From: Marthasterias glacialis
Lineage: Eukaryota; Echinodermata; Asteroidea; Forcipulatida; Asteriidae
Length of the DNA: 64,000 nucleotides
Assembly: GCA_911728455.2 (NCBI GenBank)
Contig: OU452223.1
Location: 6,408,174-6,472,173 of the forward strand
Reading direction: 5' to 3'
This document shows, piece by piece, positions 47,801 through 59,233 of the stretch. A program made the translations under genes and the position numbers. Numbering within the stretch: position 1 is the stretch's first letter; each line of letters opens with the position of its first letter. The notes beneath the pieces are model-generated. The model was not told the DNA's origin, made no database searches, and saw only the letters and a list, made by a program, of their open reading frames with translations.

Positions 47801-50800
47801 TTTACAATAGATGCTTACACTTCAAATAAATTTTTCAAAATTATTAGTATTGTTATTGTTATATAATAAATTGTTTATAGCGCTTTATCTACAGGCATCT
47901 CAAAGCGCTTACTATTATTTTTAATACAGGTTTTTGAAGTTTTTTTAATTATGAGACCCATTTATGTAGCACCTTAAGGGTTTACAAAATGCTGTCACAC
48001 ATTCAGCAGCCACTGCCAGAAACACCAGGGCAAACCCCTTCTCTTAGCGATAAGTGTAACTGGGTTCTTTTATGACCTATAGCTGTACAAACCATCCGAA
48101 GGACGAAGCAATAATAGTAAAGTGTTTTGCTTAAAAGGACACAAGTGTCAAGACTGGGACTCAGAGCCCACACTCTGCTGATTGGAAAAACCGGAGCTTG
48201 AGTCCTGTGTGCTTGACTGCTTGGCCACAATACACAAACATTTCCTTGAAACTGGCTGACAAATAAGTCATTTTAATTGGCTGATTTTTTAAGATATAGT
48301 TTTTTGGGTGTTTTCAATCATTCATTCAGTGGAAACTGAAAAGAACTCTAATTTAAAGAACAACGAGCAACTAATCAGTCAACTTAGAGACATACAACTT
48401 AAGGTAAGCAAAGACATCAGTCCATTAGTATACCCACCTTTAATGTCAAATCTTTCATTTTAAGGTTTCATAAATATTTTCACATCACTGTCAAATTTAT
48501 ATATGTGTGCCTTTGTAGAAGGAAAAAATATCCCTCATCTGTTTCTCATCAATCAGTTTGTGTAAGGAGATCCCCTTCTTAATTAAAATCCCTCTTTACT
48601 TTGTGTACGAATGATTTATGTTTTATTTTTGAGGACGGCAGTGCATTCTGTTTAGAAATAACGAAACACCTCAAGTTTGAAAAACAAATAGATAAAAAAG
48701 GCATAAATAACATACTAGGATGGCCCAGATTCAAGATCATTAATCTGTTCAAAATAAGGTGATAAATTTTGTGTGGTAAGTTGATAAAATTGAGCAGAAT
48801 ATTTGGTTCATGCATTTTTTTCCTTTTCTCATAAATTAAGACTTTGGTTATTATTTTTTTTCTAATTATCTATCAGTTAATGTTTATGGCTTTCAAAGGA
48901 TCTTTCCTTCTTAGTATAAAATAGATTTCTTTTTATCACTTGTTAGCTCAAGGATTGTGAAAAAGAACTGAATGAAAAAGAAAATAACATCAGTCAACTG
49001 ACGCTCAAGAAGCAAGAAGTAACTCAACAGCTGAAACAACTGCAGGAAGAAAATTGTGAGTTTGAATCTTTTCCAGTTGATTTTTCCGAAAATGATCACA
49101 TTGCAAGCAAACAATTTGAGCTACATATTTCGGTAACATTGTTCTCTGGCTTATTCAAGCATCTCTTCAGAAAACTTTGGCTGAAGCACTTCGTAAAATT
49201 CAAACCCAAGTGAACAATTTGGAGGAAGCTGATAAAGACAAACAAGTACTACAAACTGACAAGGACACATTGGCCTCAGAAAAGGTAAAATTTCATATAT
49301 TATGAAAGCTAAACTGATCAATAAACTAGTTGGTAAACTGTTTAACTTGTTTGTTGAAATGTTTACCTTTACTTTTAACTTGACCTTTTCTTTTTCATGA
49401 ACATGATGCTTTATCTTTACTAAATTATAAATCTGATCATTTTCATTGAATACAACAAAATATTTGCTGGCCCATAAAACATACCCTGGTACCCATGATA
49501 TACATATTAAACTTGAGGCTTTCTGGAGACCCATTGAGAATAAATATGTATCTGCATTAGCCAGTCTGAGAGCAGACCAATACTTTGTTATTTTTATAAC
49601 TTTATGAAAATATAATAATGTGTAATAATGAGTGCTCTTGATTAATCATCCATTGATAATGGTCTTTAATATCCTAATAAATCCTACTGACAGCTGGAGC
49701 TACAGCAGGCTCTACAAAGCCACAACAAACACACGGAGGACCTCAAGCAGAACATCCAGTACTTAAAGGAACACATCCATGAAATCACCACTGACAAGGA
49801 GAAATTATCCAATGAGATTGAGAGTATCAGACAAAATCTGGAGACTAAAATGGTAACTGTATAAAATTTAGCTTGGATTTCAAGAAATGTGCCTTTGACG
49901 AGGAGTAAAAATACTTATGTAGCGTGTCATGGCCGAGCGGTCTAATGCACTGGACTCAAGATCTGGTGTTTAAGTCATCGGGGTGTGGATTTGAATCCCA
50001 CTCATGACACTTGTGTTCTTGAGCAAGATGCTTTACTATAATTGCTTTCCTTCACGCAGGGGTGTAAATGAGTACCTGCGAGCTTAGAGGTTGATATTGT
50101 GTTTGAAAATGCCGTCGGCAGCCAGGGACTGTAAACTCCCCAGGCAGCTGAGAAAGATTACAGGAATATTATTGGTGTAAATGAGTACCTGCAAGCTTAG
50201 AGGTTGATATTGTGTTTGAAAATGCCGTCGGCAGCCAGGGACTGTAAACTCCCCAGGCAGCTGAGAAAGATTACAGGAATATTATTGGTGCAAATGAGTA
50301 CCTGCAAGCTTAGAGGTTGATATTGTGTTTGAAAATGCCGTCGGCAGCCCGGGCTGTAAACTCCCCAGGCAGCTGAGAAGATAACAGGAATATTATTGGC
50401 CCAGTAACCAGGGCACTAATGTAAAGTGCATTGATACGTTATTGTAAAATGCGCTATGAAAGAACTAGTAATTAGTTGTGTTGTTTGCATTCATGCTAAA
50501 TGGGAAGTTCGGGAGAGAAATTAATTTTCCTTGAACTTACTGCCAATGATTTATAAAAACCCAAGGAATATAAAACGTGTCATTCTTTACTTTTGGTTTT
50601 AAAACTTTCAAAGGGTGAAACCGATACATTGAAAGATGAACTCAAAGTGGTCCTTGAGAGAGAAAAGGCATCTTATGACAAAGTGGACTCCATCAAGAAA
50701 GAGAAAGAAGCTGAACGGTAACACCCTAAATACCTTGATTTAAATGCTTGTGGTCATTATACAGACTTGTTCCATAAAAACAGCTTTAAAAGCTGTAACT

Positions 50801-53800
50801 GCCGGAGGAATAAAAGGAATGTGTAATCCTGCTAAAAATCTTGGAAAGAGTGTCATTCATATTAATAACCCCTTCTCCAACCATTAGTCTATAGAAATGT
50901 TATGTAAAATTAAATGTCTTCCTCCACCTACTTAATGCGCACACACCATGCATACTGCAGCATTTCTTATACCCCCCCCCCTGTAAAACTGAGTGATGAC
51001 ACCATTTGTAGGGGTCTGTAGGCCTGTAGTATTACTGCACTCATTCCAAGCACTATAAGCACTATAGGTAGACAGTGGATACTTTGGATAAGACAGTTTT
51101 CTTATGATAGGATATTAATAAATCAAATATTATGACTTCCTCCCTGAGTGCATTTAATCATTTGAAATCCTTGATCTGCGTCAGAGCTGAGAACATCAAG
51201 CTGTTGGAGCTTCTGAAGACCTCTCAGGGTGAAAAAAACTCCCTGGATTCTCAACTTCGGGCAAAAGGAGAAGAGTTGAACAAGCTAAAAAATGAACTGG
51301 AGGTTTGTCAGCTAATTAATTGCTCAAGTCTTTTGGCCAACTGAACATTTCCATTTCAATGTTTTTTTTCTTCAAATGTTTGTTTGGTGGTGTGGATTGG
51401 ATGTATCTTTTAATTTAAATAAATTGTACTCCAAACCATTACAGTTCAGATATTTTTAGTCAACATGTGGTTTCTCTGCAGTGCCAATTTCAAGTTGCTG
51501 TATTGAAGTTGTAAACTTTTTGTTAAAACTATGTTTTTTGTTTTTTGTTTAGACCTTGCAGACGGCATCTGATCAGGGGAAACTTGACCTTAAAGCTGCT
51601 GTAGAAAAAATCAAGCAGCTAGAGGGGGAGATAAATAATCTCAGAGAATTGCAAACGGAACAAGATATGACTTCAGTTCAAGAGTTACAAGAAGAAAAAG
51701 CAAAAGTATGACATTTCAAAAACAAAAATAACAATACAGTCTAATAAATAATATTTCTATTTTTGTCAGATCACTTATTTAAATCACAAAACTTATGTTT
51801 CTTGTCAGAAGAACAGATACATACAGGAAAACATTTTTCTCACTCAAAAGAGGATTTTACTTGGTTTGTGAAATAAAAGCAGAAACACCATGGAACTATT
51901 TTTTTTATGGTAGTACACTGTACTTGTGCTAAAAAGATATTTTAAATTTGAGTGACCGTCTGTTTAAGTGAAACACTAATGATTCCTTTCAGAAAAGATA
52001 CAGTTTACAATAAGAGATTCCTATTTGTTAAGTCGTTAAATTAGTTTCATCAACCTTTACAGTCTGACACCTTGAACAAGGATCTTGCTGCTTTAAACAA
52101 GCAGTCAGCCAGCCTTGAGACCAAGAACAAGAACTTGCATAGCCAACTCACCAACAAGACAAAACAGTTAAAAGATCTACAGCAAGAAATGAAAACGCTG
52201 AAAGGAAAGCTGACAACACAAACCAAGCTTACCACATGTGCAGAAACACAGGTACTTATATTTTGTCTACTGGGAATAAATAGTCAAACATGTAGTTGTT
52301 GCAAAATATTACCACATTATTATGACATTTTTGAAAAAGTATTTGAGGTCGGTATAATTTCTTAAAGTTTATATTGAAAGAAACAGGAAAAGTTTTATTG
52401 CAATATCACTCTATTCTGACATGTAGGTAACTGAGGCAACAGAAGAATTAGAGAAAAAGAAAACTGCATTCGAGGAAATATCAACAAAGGTATGACATAA
52501 TAAAATGGAAGTTAACTGCAGGTGGTAACATATATAGCGCCCCCCCCCCCCCAGTGTCTTAAAATCAGTCCATGTCATAGTGTCCCCTCAAAATGGAGTT
52601 GAATAGAACAAATATACCTGACTGAATAAAAGTTATATGCAGGAAAAATGTCTTTTACCAGAACAATTCCCCAGCCAGGCATCTTCTCCCTGATAAATAC
52701 AATATATTTCTTGGACCTGAATAATCAATTTTAACTCATTTTTTTCACTTTCAGTTTACTTCAGTAACTGAAGATCTACAACAAGAGAGAGCCACACTCG
52801 AGGAGCTAAAAACAAAAGTAAAGGGATAAGTAGCGAGATTAGAGTTACAACTGGGCAAACCCAAAGTATTCAATGTAGAAACAGTAAGAGATTGAACAGT
52901 CATGTTTTTTTGCTGCTAATATACAAGTATTGAGTGGCTCAGAGTGGAGTGGGAGGAATATTATTGCAAGGTAAAATTTTGACTGTTCCATTTCACTGAG
53001 CTGTTCCATTTTGAGCTGTGTAAACATTTGTTTCATTAAAGGCAGATTATTTTTTTCCTTTGTCATACTTCTGTGCACACATTTTCTTTTTTTTCTTAAG
53101 TTGACTGAGGCACAGAGAGAAGCATCTGACAAGACTAATCTCCTACAGACTCTGGAGGCAGAAGCAGGAACTTTGAGAAAGAAAACAGAGACTGCAACCA
53201 AAGAGCATGGTGATGCGAAACAGGCCTGTGAACTACAAATGATTGAAGTCAGCGCAACACTGGATAAATACAAGGTCAAGTACATAATAATGGCAGACAA
53301 ACAGGAGCTAGTCTTGTGATAGAATCTTGCCATCAATCTTTAGTATTTAGTTGGTGTTTTTTTTCAAAAAATAAAACTTTGCAACTCATTCAAACAATTT
53401 AATAATGAATACACCATTGGCAATTTGAACTCTGTAGTCTTTTGGGAGATGTTATTGAATAGGCTTGTATGTTTTATAAAGAAAACTAAGCCTTTATTTT
53501 TTTAGCTAGTTTAATGAATTTTCTTGGTTGTGTTTTCATTTATTGTAGGCTGAGAATGAGAGAATGGTTGCACAAAAGGACAAAGAGATCAAACAACTGA
53601 AGAAGGATTTGGAGCAACAGAAACAAAATAAGATGATAGAGGTACTGTAAGGAGCTTATTCCAAAATTGTACAATGAGACTCTTTGGAGATATTTCTGTA
53701 GGAGGGGAAATATCAGAGGTTATGTTCGCACTCTCAACACACCAATTGTAGTGAACACATTGGACAGCTCTCCATGTATAAATGTTTCCCATTCTCTGAT

Positions 53801-56800
53801 TGTCGTTCTTTATTCCTCATATGCTTCTTATCATTGACTAATTTTCTTCATTGCATAATTCAGCCTAAAACAAATTACATAAAAATAATCTGACTAGGAC
53901 ACTAGGTGTTTTAAAACATAAGTTAGACTGTTGATGTCAACATGAGCTCCAGTTTAGATAAAAAAAAATTATATCATTTAAAGAATTAAACCAAATCTGA
54001 CCCTTTTTACAAGTTTATCTGAATAATTTTTTCTTTCTTCAACATTGTATGCTTTAGTTTGTAATACATGCTTTACATTATAAAGGAGGAGCAAATTTCT
54101 AGTTTAAACAAGGAAGTACAGGGATTGAAAGATCTGCTGGTGGAAGCACAGACGGAGAGAGATGAAGCCAAGAAACAGATAAGCAACCACAGTGAAAGCA
54201 TAAAGTTAATGAACAAGAATCTCAAAGAAAAGGTATATTTACCAACTATCTTGACTGGAACACTCCAGTGAAAGTAGTGTCATACATTTACTTTGGTACA
54301 TAGGTCCTGTCAATAATTAGGGGTAGGAGGGGAATTTGTTTACTGCCCCAACAGGGGCACTTGCATATCAAATAATATGGTAATATCAAATCTGTGTTTA
54401 TTTTGATAATGAGGGAATAAAACCAGTTGGAACCCCTGCTGCTTTGAATTATTGTATAAACTTTCACTTGAAATAAACCCCCAAATGTAATTCCAACTCT
54501 GAAATGACTACTGTGGGGAAAAGTTCTCTTGGTGACACCTCAGAGATTGTGATTTACCCAAATTGATTGAGTATGCACATCATCATTTATCATTGTGTTA
54601 TTTCAGGAGGATGAGCTGAAACAGCTTCTAAGCGCCACTGTCTCTATCAGTGAACCAATGACTGGTGTCAGCCCTATTGCTCCTAAACGAAACACCCCAT
54701 TGCCTCGGCATTCTACACCAAAACATCCTGCCAACGTAGCGCACACTCCTAAAACTCCTCTTACAACAGGTATGTATCAATGATCGGAGACTAATTTGCA
54801 GTGTAAACAAATGTAGAAAGAAAGTTCAGAAATGAATTTACAAATGTCATTCTCTTTACAATAAACATGATCACTAAACTTTTTAAATTGTGGCTTTTAA
54901 TAATAATTGTAAAAAATACCAGCTAAATGCTTCTGCTTTTCAATCACCAGACACAAATCAATGTTTCAATTGATTACTAGACACTTTGTCTAGCGAAATA
55001 CTATAAGATTCAGATTAGTTTCTTTGGAACTAGTCTAGTGTCAGTTCAATCAGAAGATTAAGCAGGCAATAAATACAGGTACACTACAAACTTCAATTGA
55101 GGGCAGCATTCCATAAAAGTTCCTCTTGCAGTGAATTTGATTTGTTCAGAACCTGTAATTCAATCAGTGATGTTGAATTTTGATATTGTTATTTATTAAA
55201 CAGATTCTTTCAATGATATTAACCCAAATTTGAAAATACAATGGACAGGAACATGCACTCCCAGAAGACTTGTGATCAATTAACAGACGTTTTGTTCAGT
55301 TTAGACTTTAGATAGTCTTTTTACACAGGCTTAATCGAACAACATAAACCTTTCTTGTTGCAGACAAACCCTTGATGGTAACCCCTTGCATGAAAACACC
55401 ACAGAAGCACAGCATCTTGAAGGGGCAAACGGAAAGTGTACCCAGGAAAAGACATGTGGTATTTGCTTCTGAGGAAGAAGACAGTGCTGATGGTTCCATG
55501 TCAGATTCCTCTAGCTCACAGCTCATGGAGATTGAGGTAAATTTTAATATAATTTAAAATTGTTCTTCACCATTTTTACTTCTCTTTTCTTTTCTAAATA
55601 GCATGAATATGTAGAAAGACAATATTTGTTGTCATTTTAGGTACATAGGTTTTAAACAAAACAATTGGCCGTGTGATGGAGAAATACACTGATGATATTT
55701 CAGACAAAATTTCAATTTGGAACAAATTTGACAGCCAAAGATAGCTTTATCTCTGTGAAGTCATATTTGTTGCTGTTTTCTGTATTATTGTTTATATTTT
55801 GAGTATTTTATCACAAACGAGCATGCAAAAGTAAGATCTTATTTTCATTTCTGACGGTAACTCCTCGACTCAGGCTATGTCCCTTAGCCATGGATCTTGA
55901 GTGTCTTTTGTAGAATCCTTATGAGCACCCCCCAGCGATCCCCCCCCATTTGAAATCTGGACATTTAAAATTAAAAATTACCACCAAAAAAAGTTACATT
56001 TTCTAAGTTTTTATATCGTAAATTCAACATTTTTGAAACTATTTTTCTATTTACACGAAAACATGTATTTGTTTTGACCTCCACGTCAAATTATCTTATT
56101 AAAAATAGTACATGGCATAACAAGAGCATTGGAAAGGGGCTCGTTTCAGAAAAATGCAAACAATCTACAGTTTTAGTTGGCCAGAAGTGCTATCCTAGAA
56201 AAGGTGATGCACCCCTTGTGCTCCCACCCCCAAAAATGTACCCTAGTTTCATTGCTGCACAGTTTACAAAAGTTCTCTGGCCAAGTACTAGTATTTCTGG
56301 ATGTTATCCTTCTCCTTTGAAGCTCCCCTTACATCACCTGACACAGCTATATCAATGAGGTGACACATTCTTCTCCATGTTATGTCATGCATCGTAATAT
56401 AATGTGACTAGTCTGGTTGTTGAAGCCCAAGAAGATCTTGAACTGGTCTGTCTCTACAACTTTCTCAGGTTGTTATTAGTATTTTTGTTTTTGTCCAGTT
56501 AAGTGAAGTAGAAAGACGGCTAGTGACTTCATCAAGCAAGAGACCTAGTCAGTCTGTCCAGCCACTTCATGTAACTCCATCCAGGAAAGGCCAAAGTCCA
56601 CAGTTTTCCCACAAGGCAGCATTGGCTTCACAGACTCCTCCTACCAGACCTCTTCTGAGAGCCAACCAACATTCACAAAAAGGAAAATCTTATCTCAAAC
56701 ATAAAAAGGTTACCGTGGTTAATATGAAAATTCAAACAAGTTCTTTAACTAATTCATGATGTTTTATCAAATGGAAAACAAAACAACTTCAAATAATTCT

Positions 56801-57596
56801 ATTGATTTTAAAGAATGATACTCATGAAAATTAGTTTTTCGTTTGATCTTTTTGTAGTAGGTTTACAAAGAATAAATTGATATTACATCACTGATTTGAG
56901 ATAGCAATGGTCAAAACACATTCAATAATTTTTTTTTCTCATTGAAGATGAGAGCACAGGTAGATACTCCTTCTGAAATGACTGAAGCTGAAGTGAATCG
57001 CTTCAAAGAGCTGTACCCAGAGGAGGACCATAACGTTGCCTTGCATCCAAGCAGCAAGACAAAGGTGAGTCTTTAAGGTGGTGTAATAATGGGAAATCAA
57101 GAGAAAGAAAGACAAGCATGGCCTTAAAGTTGTTAATGCATGAAAAAAGAATAAGTGTTTCCGCTTCTCAAATGTGAGATTTAAGGGGTCACAGCATTGA
57201 AGGGCAACCTCCTCCAAGTGTAACAAAAAGCTGGATCTCAAGATAAACAGACGTGTTCCCATGTTGCTGACTTTGTCTAATTTATATCAACTTCAGTCAT
57301 TGGTCAGTCCACAAAAAATTTTCAAACTATGATGAAAAGATGTTTTACAGTTTTGTCAATGTGGAAAGCATATCTTAATTTTGACCAAAACTTCAATGTT
57401 ATTTTAACAGCCAAAGAAAAAGTCATCATCAGCATCCGACAACACTCGCACGGCTCCAAACCGCATCTTCAAGGTGAAAGGAATTAAGGACTCCTTCAAA
57501 GATCATAAGAAAGATAAAGATAAGACTGCTGGCAAAGCCAAAGAAGTCGACCTGTCTTGGTTTGATTCAGATGCAGTGTATGGATTTTTTGATTAA
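41801..57596 (+). CDS. SYCP1: SYCP1, synaptonemal complex protein 1 (23 coding exons, 1055 aa)
   Basis: Exons: 41801-41956, 43361-43681, 45787-45854, 46039-46171, 47677-47746, 48330-48403, 48947-49055, 49160-49284, 49694-49852, 50614-50717, 51185-51302, 51553-51705, 52063-52251, 52427-52489, 52755-52817, 53101-53274, 53549-53641, 54086-54232, 54607-54769, 55364-55536, 56499-56708, 56948-57064, 57411-57596. All are GT/AG and in phase. SYCP1 forms transverse filaments that zip homologous chromosomes in meiosis. Evidence: a conserved start of the coil (HEADKIRNWKVQTEMELKQ, SILELQ, MCNLLKDYTSKF), ~650 residues of coiled coil, then a basic Ser/Thr-Pro-rich tail. Human SYCP1 (976 aa) has the same layout. 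Confidence is slightly lower because long coils align loosely, but the N-terminal motif is specific. Confidence 0.9.
42331..42742. mobile_element. TIR interspersed repeat in SYCP1 intron
   Basis: It starts TTTAAAGGCAGGGTATACC and ends with an imperfect inverted counterpart near 42729-42742. The interior phrases GGAGTCATTTCTCACAATG and GTAATGACCAAAAGTATCC resemble an abundant sea-star repeat as I recall it. No ORF. Confidence 0.6.
42865..43060 (-). repeat. G-tract element, minus strand copy
   Basis: Runs of 14-16 C on the plus strand separate AACCCTTGC, CAAATGATTTAAATGGCCCC and ATAAATAAATAAATG. It is the reverse-oriented relative of the elements at 22640 and 46260. Confidence 0.6.
43844..44344. 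mobile_element. TTAA-flanked non-autonomous transposon, copy 2
   Basis: It is collinear over its whole length with 21374-21854 (shared ATGATCCGTGCTCA, TTTTGTGTGGAGCACAA, GCACGCTGCCTGCTCAATTT, CATTTTTATAGCCATCTA). The TIRs are ATGTATGATCCGTGCTC and GAGCACGGATCATATAT. The left flank is TTAA and the right is GTAA, a likely mutated duplication. It lies in SYCP1 intron 3 of this model (43682-45786). Confidence 0.85.
44492..45715. mobile_element. Inverted pair of Penelope-like retroelement 3' ends
   Basis: Two partial copies face away from each other: one on the minus strand (44492 to ~45131) and one on the plus strand (~45132 to 45715). They share long matching stretches, and both end with GGATTTGCAGTGACACCATG or close to it. 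The minus copy includes a GIY-YIG-type endonuclease start (GVYKIPCECGKVYVGETGR), diagnostic of Penelope-like elements. Both copies are truncated and decayed, lacking the reverse transcriptase. The plus copy has ~150 bp of extra sequence near 45310-45475. Age: older than the last burst, judging from the divergence between arms. Confidence 0.8.
46260..46460 (+). repeat. G-tract element, plus strand copy
   Basis: It begins AGAGGCGTAAGCAG, contains ACCATTCATTT and GATTTTGATAAC before a 12-base G run, and closes near CTAGTTAAACCCCTG. The ends are weakly inverted (GGCGTAA against TTAAACCCC). Family as at 22640-22812. Confidence 0.6.
46461..47676 (+). other. SYCP1 intron 5, unassigned part
   Basis: AT-rich sequence with an A run at about 46560-46577. 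No exon fits the required phase until 47677, and no repeat family is recognised. Confidence 0.5.
47860..48240 (-). repeat. tRNA-Leu-like SINE (family C), copy 2
   Basis: The minus-strand head from about 48236 (TTGTGGCCAAGCAGTCAAGC) is a diverged Leu-type D arm. The body shares TGCTTCGTCCTTC and AAAAGAACCCAGTT with the copy at 24430-24692. The 3' part (47865-47990) contains TATAGCGCTTTATC and CATCTCAAAGCGCTT, a tail also reminiscent of 19455-19495. Confidence 0.65.
49921..50470 (+). repeat. tRNA-Leu-derived SINE with internal 113-bp triplication
   Basis: A tRNA-Leu-like head (49921-50010) shows TGGCCGAGCGGTCTAATGC, a CAA-type anticodon context (GACTCAAGATC) and a T-loop GATTTGAATCCCAC. The acceptor arms do not pair properly, so it is not a functional tRNA. 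The body includes GTTCTTGAGCAAGATGC. A 113-bp unit is then repeated three times, with starts at 50062, 50175 and 50288. The tail ends ATGCGCTATGAAAGAACTAG. Confidence 0.85.
52531..56498 (+). other. SYCP1 late introns, no further features
   Basis: Introns 53642-54085, 54770-55363 and 55537-56498 are AT-rich and hold only homopolymer tracts (poly-C near 52540 and 55945) and short unsupported frames. 56074-56358 has a stop-free plus frame with no family resemblance; skipping it keeps the SYCP1 phase. Confidence 0.5.
54607..57596 (+). other. SYCP1: SYCP1 C-terminal tail exons
   Basis: After the coil, the tail has repeated SP/TP sites (TPLPRHSTPKHP, HTPKTPLTT, possible CDK targets). An acidic serine cluster follows (SEEEDSADGSMSDSSSS), equivalent to the FDINSDSSE region of the human protein. 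Then come PKKKSSS, a basic segment ending FKVKGIKDSFKDHKKDKDK that parallels the KFGAIRKMREDR region, and a distinctive end WFDSDAVYGFFD. In vertebrates this tail contacts DNA and the lateral elements. Confidence 0.75.
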
Positions 57597-58610
57597 ACAC
57601 TGATATGCCACCATATTACTTTGATGAACAACAAAATGTAGGCTTTATACACCAAATTTCAAGGCCAAATCGAAAAATGTGTTTTCAAGTGAACTTGCAG
57701 TAAAAACCTGTGATGCATACAGTACAGATCTAAAGACAGCTTTTAAAGTGTTCAAATTATTTGACTAATTTGTTCTTGACAATGTAAATCAACAAATAAT
57801 TTATTTATAACTGAATTTTTTCAGGTTTGATGTTTATTTACAAAAATGATAATATATTGCTTATTAGAACAGATGTATATTGAGAATTTATTGCACGATA
57901 TTTATACTGTTATTGAATGCATTTTTGGATTTGTGACAAAAACGGCAAATCGAAAGAAAAAACAGATGCCATTGTGTCCTGGGCTTGTATTGATATTTAT
58001 TGTTGATGGTAATGGATAGTAATATTATTGTCATTGTGTTATGTTATAAGGCAGTTTGCCAGATTTTAATACTTTCTTATGACAACATATGCAAGGGTTT
58101 CAATTTTGATGTATAAAAATATTAGATGTCAGAGTCCACGTATCATCTTTTTTTGTCATGTGAAGTATATGATTAAGGAAAAGTTGCTTTACTTTTGTTA
58201 TCAAATGTTTCAAATTTAATTATAGCATTAACTTCTGCTACAATTTTGCTTTTAAAATGTTGTGCATGTATACTGGTTTATATGGGTTGCTTTTTGACTC
58301 CCAAAATGAAATAGCAGTTCTTAGCGAAATTAGAAGGTGACTTCACGTGCGAAGGGTCTAGCCCTCAGAAATATTGGCTCTAGAACCACGCGTGATTTGT
58401 ACTGACAAAAGTTGTTCTGCAATATTTTTTGTTCTATGTACATTTTTTTTTAATGAGGACTTTGTGGAAAAAACATTGATTTCTAAATGAATTAACCTGA
58501 AGGAAACTTTATGTTTTACACTTCTCACAAGCAAAGTTGATTTCTACTCGAGTTAGCCATTTTTAATGTACATGTACATGCACTTTTGAAAAAGTTTATT
58601 TATTGATTCT

Positions 58611-58616
58611 ATATTA
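58611..58616 (+). promoter_or_regulatory. Possible SYCP1 poly(A) signal ATTAAA
   Basis: ATTAAA occurs about 1 kb after the SYCP1 stop, and I see no AATAAA in between. The position is plausible for a long 3' UTR but unsupported otherwise. Confidence 0.2.
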
Positions 58617-58794
58617 AATTATCTGTGTGAACCTAATATTTAATCTATTCGTATCGCCATTATTTATGATTCGAGAATGTTACCACAATATTTCTTGACT
58701 GCGAATGATATTACAATACTGTCCATTGTACAAATTCCATTTCACTCAACATGTGAAAGGTGAAAAAAATATATATAAGAATTTGGGGTTGAAC

Positions 58795-58945
58795 GAAAAA
58801 TTTGCTAAAATGAAATTTGAACCTGCATCCAGATTAACTGCCTGCGCAATACTAACTGAGCTATCTAGCCCTAACGTTGGCAGTCTTCCTATTTTGTCAG
58901 TATCTTTGTTTTGGGCTGCCAGTCAGAAACCATTCTCTATGTAGA
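58795..58945 (-). repeat. tRNA-derived SINE (family A), copy 2
   Basis: The minus-strand head 58872-58806 contains TAGCTCAGTTAG-like A-box and GGTTCAAATTTC-like B-box remnants. On the plus strand, the flank CCTATTTTGTCAGTATCTTT and CCAGTCAGAA matches the copy at 5700-5862. It is more degraded in the promoter boxes than copy 1. Confidence 0.75.
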
Positions 58946-59005
58946 GCTATGGCTTTACAGAAAATGTAAGAGGCAACACAATACAGTATGTGATAAGGTG
59001 ACGTA

Positions 59006-59233
59006 ATAGACCTTTCCCATGAAATATGTAAATTGGACATCGCGCGTGCGCACTTACATTTTGGTTGGCAAAATTTTGGGACAGTGCGCCCTTTTGCATG
59101 GGACTGATGGGCGCGTGACGCGTACGCGCTTGGTGCGTCTGCTTTGTGCACATTTCAATGGCGTTTGCCAACCAACAGGGTCTGTACGCATGCGTGAATG
59201 CAATTAGCATATTTCATGGGAAAGGTCCATTAT
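59006..59233. mobile_element. TIR MITE with GACCTTTCCCATGAAATATG ends
   Basis: The left end AATAGACCTTTCCCATGAAA and its near-perfect inverse at the right (TTTCATGGGAAAGGTCCATT) enclose ~228 bp. The interior is GC-rich (GCGCGTGACGCGTACGCGC) and has a second inverted pair, TTGGTTGGCAAA and TTTGCCAACCAA. No coding capacity. Intact ends suggest it is comparatively young. Confidence 0.85.

Noticed and set aside
49921-50010. Possible tRNA-Leu(CAA) gene
   Set aside because: The T stem has a mismatch and the acceptor ends do not pair in register. A SINE body follows, and related heads occur at 24600-24690 and 48180-48240.
56074-56358. Plus-strand 94-codon frame in SYCP1 intron 21
   Set aside because: Including it would break the continuous phase between exons 55364-55536 and 56499-56708, and it resembles nothing known to me.
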